Below are positions 1 through 8,095 of a stretch of DNA of 8,322 nucleotides, one piece after another. Positions within the stretch are counted from its first letter, which is position 1. The number at the start of each line of letters is the position of its first letter. The DNA is from an uncultured Odoribacter sp. (GTDB lineage Bacteria > Bacteroidota > Bacteroidia > Bacteroidales > Marinifilaceae). The position numbers and the translations under genes are program-made. A model generated the notes under the pieces. The model was given only the letters and a program-made list of their open reading frames with translations. It made no database searches and was not told the origin of the DNA. The stretch covers positions 1 through 8,322 of the forward strand of contig CAJJNP010000150.1 in the NCBI GenBank assembly GCA_905193145.1, written 5' to 3'.

Positions 1-1
1 T

Positions 2-418
2 GTTGTTTGTGGTAAATCCGGAGAAGCCGGCTACAAGGACCTGGCAGGAAGTAACGCACGTCTAAATTGTCCGGGACAGGGAACATTTGTATATAATAAA
101 AAATACGAGGAAGACAATAAAAAAGACCATTATGACTTTTATTTTGCAGACCGTAAGAATCACTGCATCCGGAAATTAACTCCGGAAGGTATGGTAACAA
201 CCTTTGCCGGAAGAGGAAGTAAAAATCTGAATGCAGACGCTAATGGATATGTTGATGGAGAAGTGCTTCAGGACGCACGTTTCGACTATCCGTATGCCTT
301 GGCCTATGACAAAGAGACAGATACTTTCTACGTGGGAGATGTCAATAATCACCGCATCCGAAAAATCGCTTGGGAACAAGCACCCGAAGAAACGGAAAAA
401 GAAGAAATAACCGAATAA
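2..418 (+). CDS. NHL-repeat (probably IPT/TIG-NHL) surface protein, C-terminal part only
   Basis: The frame is open from the left edge to a TAA at 416-418, followed in frame by a TAG at 419-421; 138 residues are visible and the start lies outside the window. Two NHL-type beta-propeller units are recognisable: FYFADRKNHCIRKL followed by a VTTFAG strand (about residues 46-70) and YVGDVNNHRIRKI (about 110-122). An earlier blade with its insertion (VVCGKSGEAGYKD, near residue 1) precedes them. The protein ends in an acidic tail rich in E (about residues 124-138). In Bacteroides PULs such propellers commonly follow an N-terminal lipoprotein signal and IPT/TIG domains, and are thought to act as accessory surface proteins, perhaps glycan-binding; that N-terminal half is inferred, not seen. 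An ATG at 191 lies inside a propeller blade and is not a credible start. The 12-base gap to susC implies cotranscription. Confidence 0.85.
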   Translation, partial: VVCGKSGEAGYKDLAGSNARLNCPGQGTFVYNKKYEEDNKKDHYDFYFADRKNHCIRKLTPEGMVTTFAGRGSKNLNADANGYVDGEVLQDARFDYPYALAYDKETDTFYVGDVNNHRIRKIAWEQAPEETEKEEITE

Positions 419-430
419 TAGAAAAAACAC

Positions 431-3400
431 ATGAAGATAAAGTATATTATTTCCATTTATCTGTTACTCTTTTCTACGATAATTTTCGCACAAGAAAAGA
501 TTGAAGTGACAGGAGTGGTGACAGACACGAATAAGGAGCCGCTCGTAGGTGTCAACGTAACAATAAAAGACCAAGCGGGATTAGGAGCGATAACAGACAT
601 CAACGGTCGTTACAAGATCACCACTGAGGAATATTCGAGGCTGATATTTTCGTATATTGGATTCGATAAGCAAGAGATACTGGTTAAGAATCAACGGATT
701 GTCAATGTGATCATGAAAGAGTCAGAAGCCAGTGAGCTTGATGAAGTTGTCATTACAGGTACAGGCGCGCAGAAGAAATTGACTGTAACCGGAGCCGTCA
801 CGACAGTGAATATAGACGATTTGAAGTCGAACCCTTCAGCCAACCTTTCGAATGCGTTGGCAGGTAACGTAGCCGGTGTTCTTGCTATGCAAACCTCCGG
901 CCAACCGGGTGTGAACACTTCCGAATTCTGGATTCGCGGTATATCCACTTTCGGTGCAAACAATTCGGCATTAGTATTGGTCGATGGCTTTGAACGTGAT
1001 TTGGATGAGATCAATATTGAAGATGTTGAATCATTCACCGTTTTAAAAGACGCTTCTACTACCGCAATCTATGGTCCGCGAGGTGCCAACGGGGTGGTTC
1101 TTATTACTACCAAACACGGTAAAGCGGGAAAAATCAATATTAACGCCAAAGTAGAAACGTCCTACAACACCCGCACCATTACACCGGAGTTCGCCGATGG
1201 CTACAATTATGCCAAACTTATGAATGAAGCACGTGTTACACGTAATCTGGAGCCTGTTTACCAGGAAGATGAGCTGGAAATCCTGCGTCTTGGACTTGAT
1301 CCGGATCTCTATCCGAATGTGGACTGGAAAGATGTGCTTCTAAAAGATGGAGCCATGACTTATCGCGCCAACGTAAACATGAACGGTGGTGGTTCAACCG
1401 CCCGCTATTTCGTTTCTCTTAGTTACGTCAGCGAAGAGGGTATGTATAAAACCGACAAAGCCATACGTAAGGATTACAATACCAATCCTGGCAGTCAGCG
1501 CTGGAATTATCGTTTGAATACGGATATCGACGTGACGAAAACAACGCTTGTCAAAGTCGGAGTATCCGGTTCATTGAAAAAGCGAAACGCACCCGGACTG
1601 GGAGAAAACGTATGGAAATCATTGATGTATCAGAATCCAGTCAGTATCCCGGTGATGTATTCCAACGGTCTGACTCCATCATTCAATGGTTCGGACGGAC
1701 AGTTAAATCCGTGGGTGATGGCTACGCAAACCGGATATAAAGAATATTGGACCAACAAAATACAAACAAACATCTCTTTAGAACAGAAGTTGGATTTTAT
1801 CACCAAAGGATTGCGCTTTGAAGGACGGTTTGGTTTCGACACCAATAATAACAATCAAATTTCCCGCAGGACAAAACCGGAGCTATTCCGCGCTCTGCGT
1901 GTCCGCAATGCTGACGGAAGTGTAAAATACGATCGAGTATCCCCCAAACAAGAAATGACACAAACGAGTGAAGCAACCGGAAATCGCCGGGAATTTTTAG
2001 AAGCTATTCTCCACTACAGGCGTGCATTCAAGGCACATCATATAAACGGTACACTGAAGTATAGCCAAGACGCTTACAAAACCACCGTTGAAGTGAATGA
2101 TATAAAAGACGGCATCGCCAAACGCCACATGGGTATAGCAGGACGTGCAAGTTACAACTGGAACTATCGTTACTTCGTGGATTTCAACTTTGGCTACAAT
2201 GGTTCGGAAAACTTCGCCGACGGACACCGTTTCGGGTTCTTCCCCGCATTCTCTGTAGCATGGAACGTAGCGGAAGAGAAATTTATCAAAAAACACCTGA
2301 AATGGATGAATATGTTCAAGCTGCGCTACTCTTACGGAAAAGTGGGAAATGACCAATTAGGAGAGCGTTTTCCCTATCTATATACCTTGGCCAGCAAATA
2401 CAAACAAGATGGCAAAACAGTAACTTTTCCCGGATGGAACTGGGGAGACTATGGCTATGACAGAACTTATTCGGGAATGACATATACCCAGTTGGCTTCA
2501 CAGGATGTTACATGGGAAGTTGCAACCAAACACGACTTGGGAGTGGATCTATCGTTGTTTGATGACAAATTTACCGCTACTGTCGATTATTTCCACGAAC
2601 AACGCGATGGTATCTATATGGAACGGAAGTTCCTTCCCGAAATGGTAGGTATCGTGAGAAGTAATCCGAAAGCGAATGTGGGAAGTGTCTTGTCACAAGG
2701 ATTCGACGGAAACTTTGCTTATAAACAGAAAATAGGAAAGGTGCGAGTAACCGTCCGCGGTAATATGACATACAGTAAAAACGAGATTCTAGAAAAGGAT
2801 GAAGAAAATTCCGTTTATCCTTATAAAAAAGAGGTAGGTTACCGGGTAAATCAGGCGAAAGGGCTGATAGCTTTAGGGTTGTTCAAGAACTATGATGACA
2901 TACGCAACAGCCCGCAGCAGACCGAATGGGGAAAAATACAGCCCGGTGATATCAAATATAAGGACGTCAACGGTGACGGAATTATCAACGGTAATGACAA
3001 AGTGGCTATCGGTGCAACAACCAAACCTAACTTGATTTACGGTTTCGGTATCTCCGCACAATGGAACGGCTTTGATTTTAATGTCCATTTCCAGGGATCA
3101 GGCAAATCATCCTTCTTCATCGAAGGGCATACTGTGTTTGCTTTCAGTGACAACCAATGGGGAAATGTATTGGAGAATTTAGTGGAAGATCGTTGGGTAG
3201 ATGCACAAACAGCCGAGAAATTGGGTATTCCCGCCAACGAAAATCCAAACGCCTCGTATCCAAGACTTAGCTTTGGAAAGAATGACAATAACCAACAAAA
3301 ATCCACCTTCTGGCTAAGAAACGGTTCTTATCTGCGCTTGAAAACATTGGAGGTAGGCTATACACTGCCTAAATCCATCGTAAACAAAATCAAGTTTAAT

Positions 3401-3541
3401 AGAGTACGTGTATTCTTTATTGGAACCAATCTGCTGACTTTCGCCAAATTCAAAGAATGGGATCCGGAATTAGGTAGTTCTACCGGAACTGAATACCCAT
3501 TATCCAAGGTACTCACTTTGGGATTGACCGTTAACATTTAA
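431..3541 (+). CDS. susC: SusC/RagA-family TonB-linked outer-membrane transporter
   Basis: This 1036-residue protein is the import channel of the PUL: a 22-strand-type outer-membrane barrel, closed by a SusD lid, that takes up oligosaccharides using TonB/ExbBD energy. A Sec signal peptide covers residues 1-20 (cleavage near FA|Q). A carboxypeptidase-regulatory-like domain follows (about 23-98; VTGVVTDTNKEPLVGVNVTI). The Ton box is LDEVVITGTG (103-112). The plug (about 118-230) contains WIRGISTFG, LVLVDGFERD and YGPRGANGV (214-222). The rest is barrel, with an acidic DVNGDGIINGNDK loop (845-857) typical of the family, a WDPELG motif near the end, and a last strand ending LTLGLTVNI. There is no STN domain between signal and regulatory-like domain, so it is not a transducing type. 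Start: the ATG immediately precedes a proper signal peptide. The frame is intact and the length normal. The symbol is a family label; the substrate is unknown. Confidence 0.96.
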   Translation: MKIKYIISIYLLLFSTIIFAQEKIEVTGVVTDTNKEPLVGVNVTIKDQAGLGAITDINGRYKITTEEYSRLIFSYIGFDKQEILVKNQRIVNVIMKESEASELDEVVITGTGAQKKLTVTGAVTTVNIDDLKSNPSANLSNALAGNVAGVLAMQTSGQPGVNTSEFWIRGISTFGANNSALVLVDGFERDLDEINIEDVESFTVLKDASTTAIYGPRGANGVVLITTKHGKAGKININAKVETSYNTRTITPEFADGYNYAKLMNEARVTRNLEPVYQEDELEILRLGLDPDLYPNVDWKDVLLKDGAMTYRANVNMNGGGSTARYFVSLSYVSEEGMYKTDKAIRKDYNTNPGSQRWNYRLNTDIDVTKTTLVKVGVSGSLKKRNAPGLGENVWKSLMYQNPVSIPVMYSNGLTPSFNGSDGQLNPWVMATQTGYKEYWTNKIQTNISLEQKLDFITKGLRFEGRFGFDTNNNNQISRRTKPELFRALRVRNADGSVKYDRVSPKQEMTQTSEATGNRREFLEAILHYRRAFKAHHINGTLKYSQDAYKTTVEVNDIKDGIAKRHMGIAGRASYNWNYRYFVDFNFGYNGSENFADGHRFGFFPAFSVAWNVAEEKFIKKHLKWMNMFKLRYSYGKVGNDQLGERFPYLYTLASKYKQDGKTVTFPGWNWGDYGYDRTYSGMTYTQLASQDVTWEVATKHDLGVDLSLFDDKFTATVDYFHEQRDGIYMERKFLPEMVGIVRSNPKANVGSVLSQGFDGNFAYKQKIGKVRVTVRGNMTYSKNEILEKDEENSVYPYKKEVGYRVNQAKGLIALGLFKNYDDIRNSPQQTEWGKIQPGDIKYKDVNGDGIINGNDKVAIGATTKPNLIYGFGISAQWNGFDFNVHFQGSGKSSFFIEGHTVFAFSDNQWGNVLENLVEDRWVDAQTAEKLGIPANENPNASYPRLSFGKNDNNQQKSTFWLRNGSYLRLKTLEVGYTLPKSIVNKIKFNRVRVFFIGTNLLTFAKFKEWDPELGSSTGTEYPLSKVLTLGLTVNI

Positions 3542-3546
3542 TCAAT

Positions 3547-5598
3547 ATGTATAAAATGAGAAAAATATATAAACTATATATCGGTATACTATTAAGCATA
3601 GTGGCCGTTTCTTGCGTCGACTCTCTGGATGCCGACAAATATTTTAGAGACCGCAAGACGATGGAAGATATTTTCGCAGATAAAGACAGCACAGAAGCGT
3701 GGCTAGCACATGCTTACTCCTATCTCGGCGGAGAAAACATGGAAGTATCGACCAAAGAGAATATTTTGTGGTGTTTTGCCGATGATATCTATTTTGGCTC
3801 CGGAGATGATTGTAGAAAATTCAAAACCGGCACGTATGATGAAAACTGGCGTCACTCCTGGGGAGCCAGTTATAAAGGAATCCGACAGGCATCTATTTTC
3901 ATACAATATATCGATTTGAATACTAAATTCACGCAAGAAGAAAGAAGCGACATGAAAGCGCAGGCACGTTTTGTTCGGGCATATTATTATTGGCTATTGC
4001 TCCGCAGATACGGTCCCGTACCTATATTGCCTAATGAGGGTCTCGACTATATGGACAGCTATGACCAATTGGAGCGACCGCGTAATACGTACGATGAATG
4101 CGTAGAATACATCGAATCGGAAATGAGACTGGCAGCCAAGGATCTGCCTCTGATCAGAACGGTCGATCAGATTGCCCGCCCAACCAGAGGAGCTGCATTA
4201 GCTGCACGAGCAAGAGCCCTACTCTATGCCGCAAGCCCGATCAACAATCCACGGCCAAGCATAGACACGGACAAATTCTCTGATTTGACAGACCATAACG
4301 GAAAATGTCTGTTGGCTCAAGAGTACGACGACAGCAAATGGGCAAGAGCCGCGGCGGCCGCAAAAGATGTCATGGAATTACCAGGAAACTACCGCAACGG
4401 GCATCGTTATGATTTGTATCACAAAAAAGCCAATGACGACCCTGCCAAAGGACCGGTAACCGTAAAGCCTTACAAAGACGATGATTTCTCCCTGAAGACA
4501 TGGGATGAAGGAGGATACAGCGATATCGACCCCATGCAGTCTTATCGTGAAGTTTTCGACGGTTCTATCGGCATGGAAAGGAATCCTGAACTGATTTTTA
4601 GTCGTGGAGCCAACCAAGGTCCCAACAGTCTCGTGCTGATGGTAGCAAATCAACTTCCGTATGCTGAAGGTGGCGGAAACAACAAATATGGTATGACGCA
4701 AAAAATGTGCGATACCTACTATATGAACGACGGCGAAGATTTCGACCGTAATGAATTCTTAGAAAAGTACTCCCAAGAACAACGCTTTGTCACAGAACAA
4801 GAAGCGAAAGACGGTACTTTTCCATATCTGAAGAAAGGCGTATACAAAGAATATGCCTATCGCGAACCGCGCTTTTACGCATCGGTTGCTTTCAACGGTT
4901 CTGTATGGGAACTATACAGGAACTCGGAAATTCAGGACCACGAAAAAGAGACAGACTTGCAGGCTTTTTATTATAGAGGTAGTAGCAATGGTTATTCCAG
5001 CTTACATAACTGGCTTCCGACTGGTATCGGAATCAAGAAATTCGTAAATGCGGATGATACCAAAATAGCCGATAACAAAATTGTTACAAAAGCCGAACCT
5101 GCCATCCGCTATGCAGAAATTCTACTCATTTATGCGGAAGCGCTGAATGAACTGGAAGACGGAAAGATGTATAACATTCTTTCATGGGACGGCTCTGCCA
5201 CCTACTCTATCCATCGTGAGAAAAGCGAAATGCAAAAAGGTATCCGTCCTATCCGCAGCCGGGCGGGAGTTCCCGACTATGAAGACAGCGACTATCAAAG
5301 CAAAGACGTTTTCCGCAAAAAGCTGAAACAAGAGCGCATGATTGAATTGATGGGAGAAGGACAACGTTACTTTGATCTGCGTAGATGGAGAGATGCAGAC
5401 GTGGAAGAATCTAAGGAAATAGAAGGCTGCAACTATTTGATGATGGAATCACAAAGAAATTATTTCCACACGCCGACAGTTATTAATGACTTGCCAACTG
5501 CTTTTTCACGCAAACTGTACTTCTGGCCCATCAGCCATGAAGAGCTCAAACGAAACAGCTTGCTGACGCAGAATCCGGGATGGACATATAATGATTAA
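3547..5598 (+). CDS. susD: SusD/RagB-family glycan-binding outer-membrane lipoprotein
   Basis: This is the 683-residue surface lid of the SusC transporter, a TPR-rich lipoprotein that binds glycan and closes over the barrel. The signal peptide ends in AVSC with lipidated Cys23, followed by VDSLD. Family landmarks in order: the N-terminal SusD-like region with the TPR helix ARFVRAYYYWLLLRRYGPVPI (conserved core about 140-160); ARPTRGAALAARARALLYA (210-228); AIRYAEILLIYAEALNEL (519-536); IRSRAGVPDY (569-578); KLKQERMIELMGEGQRYFDL (592-611); and the C-terminal FWPISHEELKRN...LLTQNPGW (659-679). At 683 residues it is longer than many SusD proteins (often about 500-600), with extra sequence between about 230 and 480. 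It begins 5 bases after susC. An in-frame ATG at 3556 (residue 4, MRKIYKL) is an equally plausible start and gives a more usual signal peptide. There is no frameshift. The ligand cannot be predicted. Confidence 0.95.
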   Translation: MYKMRKIYKLYIGILLSIVAVSCVDSLDADKYFRDRKTMEDIFADKDSTEAWLAHAYSYLGGENMEVSTKENILWCFADDIYFGSGDDCRKFKTGTYDENWRHSWGASYKGIRQASIFIQYIDLNTKFTQEERSDMKAQARFVRAYYYWLLLRRYGPVPILPNEGLDYMDSYDQLERPRNTYDECVEYIESEMRLAAKDLPLIRTVDQIARPTRGAALAARARALLYAASPINNPRPSIDTDKFSDLTDHNGKCLLAQEYDDSKWARAAAAAKDVMELPGNYRNGHRYDLYHKKANDDPAKGPVTVKPYKDDDFSLKTWDEGGYSDIDPMQSYREVFDGSIGMERNPELIFSRGANQGPNSLVLMVANQLPYAEGGGNNKYGMTQKMCDTYYMNDGEDFDRNEFLEKYSQEQRFVTEQEAKDGTFPYLKKGVYKEYAYREPRFYASVAFNGSVWELYRNSEIQDHEKETDLQAFYYRGSSNGYSSLHNWLPTGIGIKKFVNADDTKIADNKIVTKAEPAIRYAEILLIYAEALNELEDGKMYNILSWDGSATYSIHREKSEMQKGIRPIRSRAGVPDYEDSDYQSKDVFRKKLKQERMIELMGEGQRYFDLRRWRDADVEESKEIEGCNYLMMESQRNYFHTPTVINDLPTAFSRKLYFWPISHEELKRNSLLTQNPGWTYND

Positions 5599-5615
5599 CC
5601 GAAAATAAAAATAAG

Positions 5616-6614
5616 ATGAAACATATATATACTTTTTTAGCAATACTGACAGCTGCCATATTAACCACCGCTTGCAATGATGAGTGGAAAGATGAACAGT
5701 ACCAGCAATATGTATCTTTCAAATCTCCCATTCCTTCCGGAGGAGAAGGTGTGACTAATATTTATGTCAGATATAAACCGGATGGGAAAGTAACCTACCA
5801 ATTACCGGTTATTATTAGCGGCTCTACCCAGAACCAGCAAGAGGTAGATGTGCATATAGCATTGTCGGACACATTGGAAACTTTGAATTGGGAACGTTTC
5901 AGTACACGCACGGACCTCTATTATCAGGAGTTGGAAAGTGACAAATATGATTTTTCCAAAACTGTTCACATTCCCGCCGGTTCCGATGTAGGATTATTAG
6001 ACATCAATTTTTCTTTGAACGGTCTGGATATGGCAAACAAATGGGTTTTACCTCTAACTGTCGCCGACGACGAGTCTTACAAAAGACATCCGCGCAAAAA
6101 CTATGCGACGGCATTATTGAGAGTAATTCCATTTAACGATTATTCCGGTTCATACAGTACGGATGCAATGGAAGTGTACATTAAAGATGCCAATGGAAAA
6201 GTAGAAAAGAAACCTATGACCACACCGAAACGTACTGCCTATGTAGTGGATAACAATACTGTTTTCTTTTACGCTGGCCTGATTGGCGAAGAACTTAAAA
6301 AAGAGGTACGTGAGATTTACAAAATCAATGTAACTTTTAATAATGAAGACAACTCATTACATGTAGAGGCTGAAAATAAAGAACGAATTGGGTTTAATTT
6401 AATAAGCATATCCGCTTTTAGCGATACATCAACAATGGATGCTACACGACCTTATTTGAAAAGGAAGTTTATCTCATTTGATATCGAATACGAATTCAAT
6501 GACGTAACAAGTACCAAAGATGTAAAAATCCCCTATTTAGTAAAAGGTACAATGACACTTCAACGGAATATCAATACACAGATTCCTGATGAGGACCAGC
6601 AAATTGAATGGTAA
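5616..6614 (+). CDS. DUF4973/DUF4361-type PUL lipoprotein, candidate surface glycan-binding protein
   Basis: This 332-residue lipoprotein has the signal MKHIYTFLAILTAAILTTAC. Lipidated Cys20 is followed by NDEWKDE; acidic residues just after the cysteine are characteristic of Bacteroidetes surface-exported lipoproteins. The N-terminal half (about 21-165) has the DUF4973-like features QYVSFKSPIP, VTYQLPVIISGS, VHIPAG and KWVLPLTVADD. The second half starts at FNDYSGSYS (173-181) and closes with KGTMTLQRNINTQIPDEDQ (310-328), as in DUF4361. Family assignment rests on remembered motifs. Both domains are recurrent companions of SusC/SusD, in the position where SusE/SusF-like or other glycan-binding proteins sit; a binding role is inferred and no catalytic signature is seen. 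It lies 17 bases after susD and is the last gene before the terminator. The predicted -3 lipobox residue is Thr rather than Leu, tolerated in this phylum. Confidence 0.88.
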   Translation: MKHIYTFLAILTAAILTTACNDEWKDEQYQQYVSFKSPIPSGGEGVTNIYVRYKPDGKVTYQLPVIISGSTQNQQEVDVHIALSDTLETLNWERFSTRTDLYYQELESDKYDFSKTVHIPAGSDVGLLDINFSLNGLDMANKWVLPLTVADDESYKRHPRKNYATALLRVIPFNDYSGSYSTDAMEVYIKDANGKVEKKPMTTPKRTAYVVDNNTVFFYAGLIGEELKKEVREIYKINVTFNNEDNSLHVEAENKERIGFNLISISAFSDTSTMDATRPYLKRKFISFDIEYEFNDVTSTKDVKIPYLVKGTMTLQRNINTQIPDEDQQIEW

Positions 6615-6654
6615 TGCAAACGAACTGAAGTAAAATGACTTGATAAAATTAATC

Positions 6655-6695
6655 ATTCCCCCTGTTACTATAGATTGTAGCTGGGGGAATTCTTT
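6655..6695. terminator. Hairpin terminator, probably bidirectional, between convergent genes
   Basis: ATTCCCCC (6655-6662) pairs perfectly with GGGGGAAT (6683-6690). After one T/T mismatch the stem continues through 6664-6668 with 6677-6681 (one G-T pair), leaving an 8-base loop. On the + strand the hairpin runs into TTCTTT (6690-6695). On the - strand it is followed by T-rich sequence (complement of 6641-6652). It starts 40 bases after the last PUL gene and lies 38 bases beyond the stop codon of the opposing ATPase gene, so it can serve both transcripts. Confidence 0.85.
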
Positions 6696-6728
6696 AAGAG
6701 CACTATCCACCATTTTATTTGCATAAAG

Positions 6729-8078
6729 TTACATGTCCTCTAATCCTAAGACTCGTGTTTCAATATCGTATTTTGCCATCTCTTTGTGCCTTAAATGTTC
6801 CACTTTTTCCATGAACGTTGAATGAACATAATTATTTTCTGGCATCCGTTTAACTTCTGCTATAAGGGCTTTTTTTCCACTTGATTTAAGAGCTACAATA
6901 TCAATTTCATAAGAGTTTAATCGTTCTTTGTTTGTAGAACTTTTAGTTTCCCACCAGGAACCAATTTCTTTAAACCCACCTTCTTCTGCTAATTTCTGTT
7001 TAAAATAGTTTTCTAACACTTTGCCTGAATAAGTCTGATAATCAGCCTTTGCTAGTTGACGCAGGTCTTCAAAATTCTGTAGTTCAATATATGAACGATT
7101 CCGTTCGATGTATTTAAACCAGAAATTTAGAAAATTATCTCCAATAATATATCGTACATTTTTCTTAGTACCTGGTTTCGCAAAAATAGGCCGTTCGCGA
7201 GTTATCAAATTATACACATTTTCTAATTTACTTAAATGACCTCCGATAGATATCCCCCCTAGTGCTGACTCTATTTCCCCTTGTGTATAATGCCCATTTG
7301 CTATTTCTAATAAGATGGAAAAGTAAATGCCATAATTTTTTCCAAATTCAGTAATCAACAAATTACGTCCTTCATCTATAAACAAGGAATTTTCTGAAAA
7401 AACGAAGTCATATATCCGATCAACAGAAAGTGCTTGATTGTCACAGAATAACTCTACATATTTAGGGACTCCTCCAGTCAGTGTATACAAAGCTAACAGG
7501 TCATCATTACTATATCCGGGCGCAAAATCCTCCATAATTTGTTTTAGCACTTTTGTATTGAAGGACCGAAGACATAAAATATTGTCAGCACGTCCGAATA
7601 ATGGTTCTCCATGATCCGTGAATATCTTTTGCATCAATGAATATACAGAGCCGCTAATTACAAGATTTATTTTAGTTTCTTGCCGATATTCATCCCAAAG
7701 ATTTTGCATATCACTAAAAACATCGGGTCTGATATTATAAAACTCCTGAAATTCATCAATAACAATATTAAAAGAACGTGTTTTTCCTATTTCGAAAAGA
7801 TATTGTATCAAAGTAGTAAAGTTGGATATGCCATCCGGAATAAAAATAGATAATGTCTCGCGTACTATTTTTATAAAATCTGCGACTAATATACTCTCTG
7901 CTTTTCTTCCAATGAAAAAATATACAGTAGGTGTTCCCTTCAGAGCTTGTTTTATAAGACTGGTTTTTCCAATACGCCTACGGCCTGTTACCACAATCAT
8001 TCTGGAATTTTGACCAAATGCAAGCTCTTGTACACGCTTCAATTCTGCAATTTCTTTCTCTCTATTATAAAACTTCAT
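6729..8078 (-). CDS. P-loop ATPase with C-terminal DUF234/PD-(D/E)XK nuclease-like domain
   Basis: With the start at 8078 the protein has 449 residues, begins MKFYNREKEIAEL (the usual opening of this family) and has no signal peptide or membrane segment, so it should be cytoplasmic. The ATPase part shows Walker A TGRRRIGKTS (31-40), Walker B NIVIDEFQEF (104-113), a sensor-1-like LVISGSVYSLM (139-149), PLFGRAD (159-165) and TGGVPKYVEL (201-210). A winged-helix-like stretch follows (about 250-295, YTQGEIESALGG). Then come RYIIGDNFLNFWFKYI (309-324) and a C-terminal domain with E356, EIDIV (391-395) and AEVK (407-410), resembling the E...D...ExK layout of PD-(D/E)XK nucleases. The family is COG1672/DUF234; its cellular role is poorly known and cleavage is not demonstrated. 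The gene is visibly AT-richer than the PUL and convergent with it, and looks like an independent, possibly transferred, single-gene unit. An ATG at 8186 would add 36 residues but reads through the promoter. Confidence 0.9.
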   Translation of the reverse strand: MKFYNREKEIAELKRVQELAFGQNSRMIVVTGRRRIGKTSLIKQALKGTPTVYFFIGRKAESILVADFIKIVRETLSIFIPDGISNFTTLIQYLFEIGKTRSFNIVIDEFQEFYNIRPDVFSDMQNLWDEYRQETKINLVISGSVYSLMQKIFTDHGEPLFGRADNILCLRSFNTKVLKQIMEDFAPGYSNDDLLALYTLTGGVPKYVELFCDNQALSVDRIYDFVFSENSLFIDEGRNLLITEFGKNYGIYFSILLEIANGHYTQGEIESALGGISIGGHLSKLENVYNLITRERPIFAKPGTKKNVRYIIGDNFLNFWFKYIERNRSYIELQNFEDLRQLAKADYQTYSGKVLENYFKQKLAEEGGFKEIGSWWETKSSTNKERLNSYEIDIVALKSSGKKALIAEVKRMPENNYVHSTFMEKVEHLRHKEMAKYDIETRVLGLEDM

Positions 8079-8095
8079 AATCAATAAGTTTTTCT

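Larger units (their letters stand above)
2..6614 (+). other. 3' portion of a polysaccharide utilization locus (Sus-like operon)
   Basis: Four co-directional genes (NHL-repeat protein end, SusC-type transporter, SusD-type lipoprotein, DUF4973/DUF4361-type lipoprotein) are separated by only 12, 5 and 17 bases, and a strong hairpin terminator follows the last one. The SusC/SusD pair is the defining mark of a PUL. No promoter is visible between the genes, so transcription presumably starts left of the window. Degradative enzymes and the regulator (hybrid two-component, SusR-like or ECF/anti-sigma) are not in view. The glycan target is therefore unknown; only glycan capture and import can be inferred. 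Confidence 0.92.

Noticed and set aside
191..418. A separate short + strand gene of 75 residues starting at ATG 191
   Set aside because: The frame is open back to the window edge, and the ATG falls inside an NHL blade between a clear repeat motif and its last strand; it is the tail of a longer gene.
691..1038. Antisense - strand reading frame of 115 residues within susC (and similar ones at 1997-2356 and 4378-4701)
   Set aside because: They lie wholly within well-conserved susC/susD coding sequence, show no family resemblance or leader signals, and are expected by chance opposite such genes.
2963..3001. Calcium-binding EF-hand/dockerin-like loop DVNGDGIINGNDK in SusC
   Set aside because: It looks like a dockerin repeat, but this single acidic loop is a regular feature of SusC barrels, so it is not evidence of a cellulosome-like system.
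3542..3546. Possible attenuator or processing site between susC and susD
   Set aside because: The gap is only 5 bases, and I see no stable hairpin around it.
7822..8013. A 63-residue + strand reading frame opposite the ATPase Walker A region
   Set aside because: It is fully antisense to a conserved domain, with no promoter-like sequence or recognisable product.
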